A program made the position numbers and the translations under genes. Below, piece after piece: positions 1-6,592 of a stretch of DNA of 30,270 nucleotides. The notes under the pieces were generated by a model that saw only the letters and a program-made list of their open reading frames with translations, searched no databases and had not been told where the DNA came from. Source of the stretch: a virus; the IMG/VR virus record IMGVR_UViG_3300044715_000645, positions 1 to 30,270 of that record; one strand, given 5' to 3'. The stretch's first letter is position 1; the number at the start of each line of letters is the position of its first letter.

Positions 1-1
1 T

Positions 2-451
2 ACAATACAAGAATTACAAACTACTGATACTATAGCAGGTTACCCTGCTGGAACAATTGTTGGCACAACCGATACTCAAACATTAACTAATAAGACTATT
101 ACTGCATTAGGTTCTTATGAAACTAAAGTAGCAATGGCTGCATTAGACATAGATTTGTCGTTAGGTTCATACTTTACCAAGACATTAACTGCTACTACTG
201 TTTCATTTACGGTAAGCAACATTCCAACTACTGGTACGGTTGGTTCATTTGTGTTGGATTTAACTAATGCTGGATTAGCAACTATTACATGGACATTGTC
301 AGTGGCTGCTGGTGGCACTTCTACTGTTAAATGGGTGAGCGGCACAGCTCCGAGTGGATTAACATCTGCAGGCCGTGACAGTTTTGTGTTTTATACATAC
401 GATGCTGGAGCTACGTGGACAGGATTATTAGTTGGTAAGGATATAAAATAA
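2..451 (+). CDS. Phage tail-fibre-type protein, C-terminal part
   Basis: The reading frame is open from the left window edge to the TAA at 449-451, so the gene starts upstream. Residues near the left edge read GTTDTQTLTNKTITA, a motif common in phage fibre and virion adhesin proteins. The rest is Thr/Ser/Val/Gly-rich with short beta-strand-like stretches, as in fibre shafts and tips. No catalytic motif is visible. The stop overlaps the start of the next gene (TAATG), and that gene is a LamG-type adhesin, which supports a tail-fibre locus. Role in receptor binding is inferred from composition and context. Confidence 0.7.
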   Translation, partial: TIQELQTTDTIAGYPAGTIVGTTDTQTLTNKTITALGSYETKVAMAALDIDLSLGSYFTKTLTATTVSFTVSNIPTTGTVGSFVLDLTNAGLATITWTLSVAAGGTSTVKWVSGTAPSGLTSAGRDSFVFYTYDAGATWTGLLVGKDIK

Positions 452-1899
452 TGATTGTTCGTAAAATTATAAATTCAGTATCAACTAGTTCAAGTACTAG
501 CGGGTTAGACCCGTATTTTGATAACGTTGTATTGATGTTTAATTGTGACGGGACTAATGGCAGTACATCATTTTCAGATTTAAGTTTGGTACCAAAATCT
601 ATTACTGTAAATAATGCAACTGTGTCAACTGCAACTAAGAAATTTGGAACTGGAAGCATGGTATGTACACCAGGCGTCTCAGTCCCTAGTGGGTCATATC
701 TTAAAGCAGCTTATTCTCCAGATTTTAATTTTAGATCAGGTGATTTTACAGTAGAATGTTGGGCATATTTTAATGCAATTGCTGCATTCCAAGGAGTGTT
801 TTCGGTTAACATTAACTCTGGTACTACCTACGGTTCGCTAAGATTAGAAACTCAAAATGGTAGTTCTAATTTTTATGTATTAGTTCGTAACAGTGGCGGA
901 TCTAATTGGCTTAGTACCAGCGGGTACGGCACATATTCTGCAGGTTCATGGATACACTTGGCAGTAGTACGATATGGAACACAAATTACATTATATTGTA
1001 ACGGAGTTGGATATCCGTGCTTTACAATCTCTGGAGCAATTGACGATCAACAAGGTCCTTCATATTTTGGATGGAGTAATAACGGGTCATTTAATGGATT
1101 TGTTGATGATTGCCGTATTACTAAAGGATTAGCACGATACACTGCTAACTTTACGCCTCCAACTGCAGCGTTGCCTACGGCGTCATCTGTTGTTCCACCA
1201 ACTGTTGATCCGTTATGGAGTAGCGTATTATTAGCATTAACCGGAGACGGATCAAACGGAAGTACATCAATTACCGATATAAGCACGTATGCTAGAACAG
1301 TAACACTTTCCGGTAATACACAAGTTAATACTAGTAAAAAAATAGCAGGAACCGGAAGCATTTATTTAGACGGAGTAGGAGATTACTTAACAATACCGAC
1401 CAATTCTAGTTTATATTTTGGAACTTCTGATTTTACAATTGAGCTGTGGTTTAATCAAACTAGTAGAGTAGCCGGATTTCCAAATTATCCGTCATTATTT
1501 TCAACTTCAAGTGTAATTGGATGGGCAGCTGGCAGCATTGATTTATTTGTACAAGCTGCCGGCGGTGGCTCTGGATTTAATTTCTATTCATATAATATAA
1601 ACCCAGGTTCAGGGTCAGTTGTTGCAAGTACAACTAACATAGTAAATAATGTATGGTATCATGTAGCTGTAAGTAGATCCGGATCTACATTTAGAATGTT
1701 TGTTAACGGTGTACAAGAATCAACTTTTACATCATCAACATCTATTGACTCTGCAGGACAACCGTGGACAATTGGTGTTAGACAGACTTCAAATGGTGAT
1801 TATATTAATGGATATATTGATAACTTTCGTGTTACTAAAGGTACTGCAAGATACACTGCTAACTTTACTCCCCCAACATATCAATTGCCTGTATCATAA
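451..1899 (+). CDS. Double LamG/concanavalin-A-like phage adhesin
   Basis: 482 aa built from two homologous halves, about residues 20-238 and 252-478. Each half opens with a segment like LFNCDGTNGSTSFSDLS or LALTGDGSNGSTSITDIS, passes through a FTVECW/FTIELW strand, and ends in a matching tail (RITKGLARYTANFTPPT and RVTKGTARYTANFTPPT). This is the pattern of LamG-like jellyroll (concanavalin-A-like lectin/glucanase) domains of phage structural proteins, which usually bind surface glycans. The duplication is visible in protein and DNA. No signal peptide is present. It starts at the TAATG overlap with the preceding fibre gene and is followed 9 bp later by a tail assembly chaperone. Likely a fibre-associated receptor-binding protein. 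Confidence 0.82.
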   Translation: MIVRKIINSVSTSSSTSGLDPYFDNVVLMFNCDGTNGSTSFSDLSLVPKSITVNNATVSTATKKFGTGSMVCTPGVSVPSGSYLKAAYSPDFNFRSGDFTVECWAYFNAIAAFQGVFSVNINSGTTYGSLRLETQNGSSNFYVLVRNSGGSNWLSTSGYGTYSAGSWIHLAVVRYGTQITLYCNGVGYPCFTISGAIDDQQGPSYFGWSNNGSFNGFVDDCRITKGLARYTANFTPPTAALPTASSVVPPTVDPLWSSVLLALTGDGSNGSTSITDISTYARTVTLSGNTQVNTSKKIAGTGSIYLDGVGDYLTIPTNSSLYFGTSDFTIELWFNQTSRVAGFPNYPSLFSTSSVIGWAAGSIDLFVQAAGGGSGFNFYSYNINPGSGSVVASTTNIVNNVWYHVAVSRSGSTFRMFVNGVQESTFTSSTSIDSAGQPWTIGVRQTSNGDYINGYIDNFRVTKGTARYTANFTPPTYQLPVS

Positions 1900-1908
1900 G
1901 GAATAATC

Positions 1909-2358
1909 ATGGAAATAGCATTAATTAAAAACAATAAAATAGTAAAAATTGGCCATTATAAGGAGGTGTTCTCAAACACTACATTTCCGCCAACTGGCCC
2001 AAACGATGAATTTATGAAAGAAAATTCTGCTCTTGGTGTAACTGTATGGAGACCTCATAATAAAAGTACTGAAAAATTAGTTAGTTGTGAGCCAGTTATT
2101 GAAGATAATCAAGTCTTTACTGTTGAAGTTGCTGATAAGACTGAAGAAGATCTTGCAGCTGATATTGCAGTTGAATCTGCAAATGTTAGAGAAAAACGCG
2201 ATCAATTATTAAAAGAGTCTGACTGGACACAAGTAACTGATGCACCGTTTACTAAAGCAGTTAAAACATCTTGGTCTACATACAGACAATCGTTACGTGA
2301 TATTACTACACAAGAAGGTTTTCCGTTTAATGTTACATTTCCGGATACTCCTATTTAA
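1909..2358 (+). CDS. Phage tail assembly chaperone-like protein
   Basis: 149 aa. The C-terminal part (about 85-149) reads REKRDQLLKESDWTQ, then WSTYRQSLRDIT, then GFPFNVTFPDTP. This is the characteristic region of the phage tail assembly chaperone family (Phage_tail_APC type), found downstream of fibre genes in many tailed phages. The N-terminal part (MEIALIKNNKIVKIGHYKEVF) is a small beta-rich domain typical of fibre-linked proteins. An SD-like AAGGA precedes the ATG. Its position straight after two fibre genes fits a role in folding or attaching them. The family is clear; the partner is inferred from order. Confidence 0.72.
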   Translation: MEIALIKNNKIVKIGHYKEVFSNTTFPPTGPNDEFMKENSALGVTVWRPHNKSTEKLVSCEPVIEDNQVFTVEVADKTEEDLAADIAVESANVREKRDQLLKESDWTQVTDAPFTKAVKTSWSTYRQSLRDITTQEGFPFNVTFPDTPI

Positions 2359-2365
2359 ATAAATA
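2358..2365 (+). promoter_or_regulatory. T4-type late promoter (AATAAATA)
   Basis: AATAAATA matches seven of eight bases of the T4 late element TATAAATA. Using the T4 geometry (+1 six bases after the last A), transcription would start near 2371, just before AAGGA and the ATG at 2382. It overlaps the end of the chaperone gene. Confidence 0.5.
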
Positions 2366-2381
2366 TAGTAAAGGAATAACA

Positions 2382-2567
2382 ATGATAAAACTTTCAACAT
2401 ATTTAAACAACGGAACTAGTAGTACAAGCAGTGGTCAACCAACAGTTGCTGCAGTACGGTATGACACTGCAAATCAAGGGTTAGAGTTGTTTGAACAAGA
2501 AAATGCTAGACTAAATATTGATGCTATTAGTAGTGAAGATGCATTTATATTAGCGTTAATCATGTAG
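2382..2567 (+). CDS. Small hypothetical protein (61 aa)
   Basis: 61 aa with no family I recognise. The N-terminal third is Ser/Thr/Gly-rich (LNNGTSSTSSGQP) and the C-terminal half is acidic and probably helical. AAGGA sits about 6 bp ahead of the ATG, and a late-promoter-like AATAAATA lies 17 bp upstream, so it is probably a late gene. It sits between the tail assembly chaperone and a zinc-peptidase-like protein. No signal peptide or membrane segment is visible. Confidence 0.6.
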   Translation: MIKLSTYLNNGTSSTSSGQPTVAAVRYDTANQGLELFEQENARLNIDAISSEDAFILALIM

Positions 2568-2582
2568 AAGATAAGTATTATT

Positions 2583-2984
2583 ATGAAAGTACATGAAATA
2601 TTAACAGAAGGGTTATCTCGCAATAACGCTACTAATATAATTAGTAAATTTATTAAATTTGCATCTTCTGAATTAGGTTTACAAGAATTACCAAATATCG
2701 AAATGCAAGACGGTAACGATCGTAGTGTAGAATTTAGATCATTTGGCGGATACGGTGATAAACATATAACTGTTACCTTATCTAATAGACATATTATGGA
2801 TGTATGTAGAACGTTAGCACATGAGCTTGTGCATTATAGACAAGACTTAAACAATGAGTTAACTCCAGACAGTGGCAACGATGGGAGCGATCATGAAAAC
2901 GAAGCAAATGCGCAAGCTGCTGTTATCATGCGTAAATGGGGTAAAATGCACCCTAATTTATTTAAACAACAAGCTGTGGAATAA
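2583..2984 (+). CDS. HExxH zincin-like metalloprotease with capsid-targeting-like N-terminus
   Basis: 133 aa. Residues 78-86 are TLAHELVHY, giving an HExxH zinc site (H80, E81, H84) in a predicted helix. About 20 residues on, DHENEANAQA supplies a Glu (E105 or E107) suited to be the third ligand, as in gluzincin-type mini-proteases. The N-terminus MKVHEILTEG resembles T4 capsid-targeting peptides (MKTYQEFIAEA type) with an L-x-E/G site for the prohead protease; that similarity is my reading. The substrate is unknown. It could act on the virion or, if packaged, on host protein after injection. It is followed 2 bp later by another small conserved gene. Confidence 0.75.
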   Translation: MKVHEILTEGLSRNNATNIISKFIKFASSELGLQELPNIEMQDGNDRSVEFRSFGGYGDKHITVTLSNRHIMDVCRTLAHELVHYRQDLNNELTPDSGNDGSDHENEANAQAAVIMRKWGKMHPNLFKQQAVE

Positions 2985-2986
2985 CT

Positions 2987-3238
2987 ATGAGAAAAAGTAC
3001 TCGTTCTATTTTACAAGAACTAAGTGATATTAACCTTAACAGAGATCCAGCATTAGTAATTGAAAGTCGCGGATCTAACATAATTGAAAGTGCAATTAAT
3101 TTATTAGAATTAATTAGAGAACAATACGATATAGAAACTGCAGCCGAATTAGAGCGTAGATTTATTAATAGTATTAAATCGAATGACTGCAATAAATTCA
3201 AACGTAGCATTAAACGAATATCAGAAAATAAACGATAA
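2987..3238 (+). CDS. Conserved T4-like phage small helical protein
   Basis: 83 aa, probably all-helical and basic at both ends. The pattern MRKSTRSIL...RDPALVIESRG...SAINLLELI...AAELERRFINSI resembles short proteins I recall from T4-like cyanophages, so it is likely a real conserved gene of unknown function. It begins 2 bp after the zincin gene and is the last gene before a promoter/leader region and a stand-alone structural gene. No catalytic motif is visible. Function is not assigned. Confidence 0.65.
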   Translation: MRKSTRSILQELSDINLNRDPALVIESRGSNIIESAINLLELIREQYDIETAAELERRFINSIKSNDCNKFKRSIKRISENKR

Positions 3239-3260
3239 ACCTATAATTTTTAGTTTTGAA

Positions 3261-3294
3261 GCTAAATAATTATAACACTTACAGAGTAGTAAGT
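3261..3294 (+). promoter_or_regulatory. Late promoter-like element plus leader hairpin
   Basis: GCTAAATA (3261-3268) resembles the late element TATAAATA. Just downstream lies a hairpin, ACTTAC (3277-3282), loop AGAGTA, GTAAGT (3289-3294). The predicted start (about 3274) is within 3 nt of the stem. The block TAAATA..TATAAC..TTAC..AGTAGTAA recurs at 4286-4311, ahead of another late gene. Confidence 0.5.
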
Positions 3295-3318
3295 TTATGG
3301 TAATAGAGGAGAAATATC

Positions 3319-3813
3319 ATGCCATCATTATTTACATATACAAATCCACAAGGTATTAACGTTGCAGCTAACTATGGTCGTGTTGTTCCACAACACACAT
3401 ATGGTGCTCAAGGTACTAACTATACAAACTTTGGTACACGTAACTTACGTTTCATCAAAGTAAACGTTACTGGTGGTAACAACGATTTAACTAAAAAAGA
3501 CGGTTTAACTGCAATCGACACTACTGATGCAACTACAACTGCAGCTACTAACTATATGGCTTCTTTGAGCTTGTATTCAAATGCAATCCGTGCATTACAA
3601 ACTACTGTTGAAGTATGGGGTGTATTTACACCATCAGCTACTGATTTTATTGCAGTTGTTTCTGATGATACAGCTAACGACAGCGATACTAACTCTAACG
3701 TAGCTGGCGGATGGGGCGACACAGAAGCTGCAATCGCAGCTAACTTGAATGCAAGTGCAACTGTTGTAGTTACATCAGCAGCATTTACTGGTGCTTCATT
3801 AGCTTGGGCATAA
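3319..3813 (+). CDS. Probable abundant small virion protein
   Basis: 164 aa, Thr/Ala/Asn/Val-rich and mostly beta by appearance, with few charged residues and no enzyme motif. It is monocistronic: its own promoter-like element and leader hairpin lie upstream, a strong SD (AGGAG) precedes the ATG, and a rho-independent terminator follows 21 bp after the stop. Codon choice differs from its neighbours; 13 of 16 Asn codons are AAC, whereas nearby fibre genes favour AAT. These features suggest very high late expression, as for a capsid decoration, tail-tube-like or head-fibre subunit. The exact virion role is not determined. Confidence 0.65.
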   Translation: MPSLFTYTNPQGINVAANYGRVVPQHTYGAQGTNYTNFGTRNLRFIKVNVTGGNNDLTKKDGLTAIDTTDATTTAATNYMASLSLYSNAIRALQTTVEVWGVFTPSATDFIAVVSDDTANDSDTNSNVAGGWGDTEAAIAANLNASATVVVTSAAFTGASLAWA

Positions 3814-3834
3814 TCTAAGTTTAACTAACTAACT

Positions 3835-3865
3835 AAAGGGTTCACATTTTGTGAGCCCTTTTTTT
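3835..3865 (+). terminator. Rho-independent terminator
   Basis: AAAGGGTTCACA (3835-3846), a 3-nt loop, then TGTGAGCCCTTT (3850-3861) pair as a 12-bp stem with one G-U pair. It runs into seven T residues (3859-3865). It closes the stand-alone structural gene. Confidence 0.92.
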
Positions 3866-3883
3866 ATGACTGTTAAATACACT

Positions 3884-4288
3884 ATGCACTATAAACTTTA
3901 TACTTATGTTGATATAACACACACTGGACAATACCGAGTAGAACCTGGAAAGGAATCTGCACGATGGAAAGAACAGAATTTTAATACCATTCTACAAACT
4001 ATTGGAATTAGGTCAAATGTCTACTATACTAACAACCCTATTGTTACCGAAGTTAAAGGTAGTCTAGTTGGGTTTGACACTGACCAAGTTGTGCGCCTTT
4101 GGAGATTTGACTTTTTTACCGAACGTGAATTTGTTTTTGAAGACAACGGAGACCCAGTTAGATATCTTAAAGATGATTTTGTATTAGTACCGTACATACA
4201 AGGATTAGACGAGTTACTTGAACAAAATTACGCAGTTTTTATAACTGAAGGTAAGAATAAGAATATCGTTTTCTATAAAAAGCAATAA
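3884..4288 (+). CDS. Conserved T4-like phage hypothetical protein
   Basis: About 134 aa from the ATG at 3884. The opening MHYKLYTYVDITHTGQYR and the region WKEQNFNTILQTIGIRSN look like a conserved protein I recall from T4-like cyanophages; its function is unknown to me. The frame is also open to GTG 3851 and ATG 3866, but those lie inside or directly against the preceding terminator. ATG 3884 fits the likely conserved start and sits three bases after a TAAATAC late-type motif, so the mRNA may have almost no leader. The protein is mixed alpha/beta with a Phe/Val/Tyr-rich C-terminal half. No membrane segment or catalytic motif is visible. Confidence 0.65.
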   Translation: MHYKLYTYVDITHTGQYRVEPGKESARWKEQNFNTILQTIGIRSNVYYTNNPIVTEVKGSLVGFDTDQVVRLWRFDFFTEREFVFEDNGDPVRYLKDDFVLVPYIQGLDELLEQNYAVFITEGKNKNIVFYKKQ

Positions 4289-4311
4289 ATATAACTGTTA
4301 CAAGTAGTAAC
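4284..4311 (+). promoter_or_regulatory. Late promoter with predicted 5'-terminal hairpin
   Basis: AATAAATA (4284-4291) matches the T4 late element in seven of eight positions. The predicted +1 is 4297, exactly the first base of a hairpin GTTAC (4297-4301), loop AAGTA, GTAAC (4307-4311). Transcripts for the 4339 gene would therefore start with a stem-loop. Confidence 0.55.
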
Positions 4312-4338
4312 TCAACGAACGACCATTGGAGCGATGAG

Positions 4339-4575
4339 ATGTCATTAAAACCTACAGATATAGAAAAAAATAACTTAGAAAGCCATGTAGAACTATGCGC
4401 ACTACGTTATCAAAATTTAGAAACCCGTTTAACAACAATTGAATCAAAAGTAGAATCACTTGCTGAAAAGATTCAAGAAAGTCAAGCTAGCATGAGTAAG
4501 GTTGTAATCGGTGCAACTGCAACGATTATAGCTGGTTTGTTATCAACCGTAGTAACTATCTTAATAAAATTTTAA
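4339..4575 (+). CDS. Small coiled-coil membrane protein (XhlA-like topology)
   Basis: 78 aa. Residues about 8-50 form a charged heptad-like helix (LETRLTTIESKVESLAEKIQ), followed by one hydrophobic segment at about 54-76 (VVIGATATIIAGLLSTVVTILI) and a KF end. A coiled coil ahead of a single C-terminal membrane helix, at this length, matches the XhlA/haemolysin-like phage family linked to lysis, though other small phage membrane anchors look alike. GGAG precedes the ATG, and a late promoter with leader hairpin lies about 50 bp upstream. The next gene starts 1 bp after the stop. A holin accessory role is a hypothesis. Confidence 0.6.
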   Translation: MSLKPTDIEKNNLESHVELCALRYQNLETRLTTIESKVESLAEKIQESQASMSKVVIGATATIIAGLLSTVVTILIKF

Positions 4576-4576
4576 T

Positions 4577-5284
4577 ATGCGATTTAACGAATTATCTGTC
4601 CAATCAATACCATTTCAAGAAACACTGAATCCATTACTTTGGGCAAATGATCAATTAAAAACTGAGATACGTTACCAGTTACTGCTTATCGCTAGGAATT
4701 TTACAGAATTTTTAAATGTACAGTCAATACATTTAAAAGATATTACTATTAGCGGAAGTAATGCAAGTTATGGATATTCTGAGTTTTCAGATATAGACTT
4801 GCACCTTGTAGTAGATATCCCTAGCGATAAACCAGAACTAGTTGAATTATATGATGCTAAAAAGAATCAATACAACTTTACATACAATATAAAAATTAAA
4901 AACATTGATGTTGAGCTGTATGTACAAGATACTAACCAACATCATGAATCTGCAGGCATTTATAGTATCGTAAATGACAAATGGATTAAAGAACCAAAAC
5001 ATCAAACACCTAGAGTAAGCGAACAAGAAGTAAACGATAAAGCTCGTAATTACGTAGGGCAAATTAATCAAGCATTAAAATCATCTAAATTAAAGTTAGC
5101 TAAAGATACAATGGATAACATTAAACGATTACGAAAATCAGGGTTAGATGATGTGGGCGAGTTTAGTGTAGAGAATCTAGCATTTAAATTACTACGCGCA
5201 CATGGTAAGATTGATAAATTACGCAACCATATAAACAAATTACAAAGCTCGGCACTTAGCCTAGGAGAACAGAATGAAGATTAA
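4577..5284 (+). CDS. Nucleotidyltransferase-fold (pol-beta type) phage protein
   Basis: 235 aa. Residues 60-78 read GSNASYGYSEFSDIDLHLV, the hG[GS]..DxD motif of pol-beta-fold nucleotidyltransferases (G60, S61, D72, D74). A later strand NIDVELYVQD (109-118) offers the third carboxylate (D111 or E113). The C-terminal third (about 145-228) is basic and helical, so it may bind nucleic acid or another protein. A similar arrangement occurs in conserved proteins of T4-like cyanophages as I recall. The substrate is unknown; options include nucleotide transfer to RNA or to a host protein. The N-terminus MRFNELSV loosely resembles the capsid-targeting-like starts of nearby genes. It overlaps the next gene by 11 bp. 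Confidence 0.75.
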   Translation: MRFNELSVQSIPFQETLNPLLWANDQLKTEIRYQLLLIARNFTEFLNVQSIHLKDITISGSNASYGYSEFSDIDLHLVVDIPSDKPELVELYDAKKNQYNFTYNIKIKNIDVELYVQDTNQHHESAGIYSIVNDKWIKEPKHQTPRVSEQEVNDKARNYVGQINQALKSSKLKLAKDTMDNIKRLRKSGLDDVGEFSVENLAFKLLRAHGKIDKLRNHINKLQSSALSLGEQNED

Positions 5285-5930
5285 AGAAATTACGTTAAAA
5301 GAGAATTATAAAATTGCAAGCATTGACCCAACTAAAGGTGCAGAGTTAGTTGACCCTAATAACCCAGACCTTAAAATAACAATGCCACTTAATCAATTGC
5401 AACCTGATCAAACTGACCCTAGTAAATATACTATTGCAACAGCATTGCCTGGTCAACCTACATCACAACCTGCACAAGCACCCGAGGGAGTTGCTCCTAC
5501 TGGACAAACTACTCAGCCGCCTGCACCAATTGCACAAGACTCTACTACACAACAACCTGTACCATTTGCACAAGATACAAGTACACAACAACCTGCAAAT
5601 GGACAACAACCTGCAAATGGACAACAACCTGCAAACGGACAACAGACTGCACAACAACCTGCAAATGGACAGCAACCACCTAAACCCCCACAAGTTGGTG
5701 CTGAAATTAAACTAGCAGAAAAGTTTAATGATCGTGATTTAATGAAATCTAAACACAACGATCCAATTGGCGGACCTAATGGTGGTGACAAAACTGATGA
5801 TTTTATTGACGATGTAACTGATCATGATTTTGAAAAACATGCAGGAAAAAGTATTCGCAAAGAAAAACATACACAAGTACATGAATCAGAAGAACTAATT
5901 GCAATGTTAACAATTGCAGGTTTAAGATGA
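5274..5930 (+). CDS. Pro/Gln-rich repeat protein with capsid-targeting-like N-terminus
   Basis: 218 aa in three parts. The N-terminal region (1-55) starts MKIKEITLKEN, similar to the other short basic/acidic starts in this window and carrying an L-K-E site. The centre (about 55-140) is a low-complexity linker with QQPANG repeats and earlier AQDSTTQQP-type repeats. The acidic/basic C-terminus (about 143-218) contains DLMKSKHNDPIGG and DDFIDDVTDHDFEKHAG. The linker is probably disordered. No enzyme motif is visible. It overlaps the nucleotidyltransferase gene upstream by 11 bp and the next gene by ATGA. A virion-internal or linker role is plausible but unproven. Confidence 0.65.
   Translation: MKIKEITLKENYKIASIDPTKGAELVDPNNPDLKITMPLNQLQPDQTDPSKYTIATALPGQPTSQPAQAPEGVAPTGQTTQPPAPIAQDSTTQQPVPFAQDTSTQQPANGQQPANGQQPANGQQTAQQPANGQQPPKPPQVGAEIKLAEKFNDRDLMKSKHNDPIGGPNGGDKTDDFIDDVTDHDFEKHAGKSIRKEKHTQVHESEELIAMLTIAGLR
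5586..5681 (+). repeat. 18-bp tandem repeat coding QQPANG
   Basis: Three adjacent copies of CAACAACCTGCAAATGGA at 5586-5603, 5604-5621 and 5622-5639 (the third with one substitution), then a 12-bp partial unit, a fourth full copy at 5652-5669 and a degenerate end. The repeats keep frame and encode QQPANG. The array could change length in 6-aa steps by slippage. Confidence 0.92.
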
Positions 5931-6136
5931 AAATAAACGAACTTATATCTGATTTTAAAATTTTTATTACTAATGAAGAAAAACAGTTATTAGGAAAATT
6001 AAAATATCCGATTAAATTTTCTCAACTATCTGACCATGATCAATGTGTAGTTGAAACTATGATTCGTAAAAGTTTAGTAAAAAAAATTGGATTTAATAAT
6101 CCAACGGTAGTTATAAATGAAAAATCAACAGTCTAA
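5927..6136 (+). CDS. Small hypothetical protein (69 aa)
   Basis: 69 aa, mixed helical, starting MKINELISDFKIFITNEEKQLL. The start resembles the M-K-I-x-E-L opening of several other genes here. ATGA overlap with the gene upstream and a 20-bp overlap with the gene downstream suggest translational coupling. The middle (LKYPIKFSQLSDHDQCVVETMIRKSLVKKIG) could be a small helical domain. I do not recognise a family, and no catalytic motif is visible. Confidence 0.6.
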   Translation: MKINELISDFKIFITNEEKQLLGKLKYPIKFSQLSDHDQCVVETMIRKSLVKKIGFNNPTVVINEKSTV

Positions 6137-6560
6137 AGTAATTAAAAAGTTTGCTGAATACTTTGATCACGAATTACAGACTACATTACCAATTTCTGTG
6201 TTACCAGACGGCTCACTATTATATAAAAAATTCTTAGTTAAACAACTTGACAATACATACTGGGGCGTGTATAATATAGAGTCAAAAGATTTAATTAATG
6301 AGTATTATCTTAAAAGCTGTGCATTGATCGCTGCTAAGGAATACAATCATAGACATTACGAAAAATATCATTCAGTCAAGTTACTCGATAGTAAATATGC
6401 ATCAGTAGCTAATGATGCAATTGTATTTAAAAATAATATAAGTTTAGTAACAGACGACGAAAAATATCATATAATGCTAACACGATTAGAAGAAAGCAAT
6501 GCTCTTTCAAATCAATATCAACAAATGATTTTGAAATTATTTCGTCAGTCATTTATATAA
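6117..6560 (+). CDS. Conserved hypothetical phage protein (147 aa)
   Basis: 147 aa, about half helical, with a basic N-terminus (MKNQQSKVIKKFAEYFDHEL) and a tyrosine/histidine-rich middle (AAKEYNHRHYEKYHS). No known motif is visible. It overlaps the preceding gene by 20 bp. Its stop overlaps the start of an exact TATAAATA late element, so it ends this run of genes. Similar proteins may exist in T4-like phages beside the neighbouring structural gene, but I cannot name a family. Confidence 0.6.
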   Translation: MKNQQSKVIKKFAEYFDHELQTTLPISVLPDGSLLYKKFLVKQLDNTYWGVYNIESKDLINEYYLKSCALIAAKEYNHRHYEKYHSVKLLDSKYASVANDAIVFKNNISLVTDDEKYHIMLTRLEESNALSNQYQQMILKLFRQSFI

Positions 6561-6563
6561 ATA
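6556..6563 (+). promoter_or_regulatory. Exact T4 late promoter TATAAATA
   Basis: This is a perfect match to the T4 late -10 element. The predicted start near 6569 gives a 24-nt leader with TAGGA ahead of the ATG at 6593. It overlaps the stop of the upstream gene and drives the 330-aa structural-type gene. Confidence 0.7.
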
Positions 6564-6592
6564 CATAATAAGAAATAACCTAGGAATCCAAT

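Noticed and set aside
3851-3883. Upstream GTG and ATG starts for the 3884 gene
   Set aside because: They lie in the terminator stem or directly against its T run, and have no Shine-Dalgarno sequence.
5586-5681. Short repeats as a CRISPR array
   Set aside because: The units are adjacent, 18 bp and in frame with no spacers; they encode a protein repeat. No CRISPR array was seen anywhere in the window.
5463-5791. Cys-rich minus-strand frames (repeated CCPFAG or CRLLSI)
   Set aside because: They are antisense shadows of the QQPANG repeat, with no start signals.
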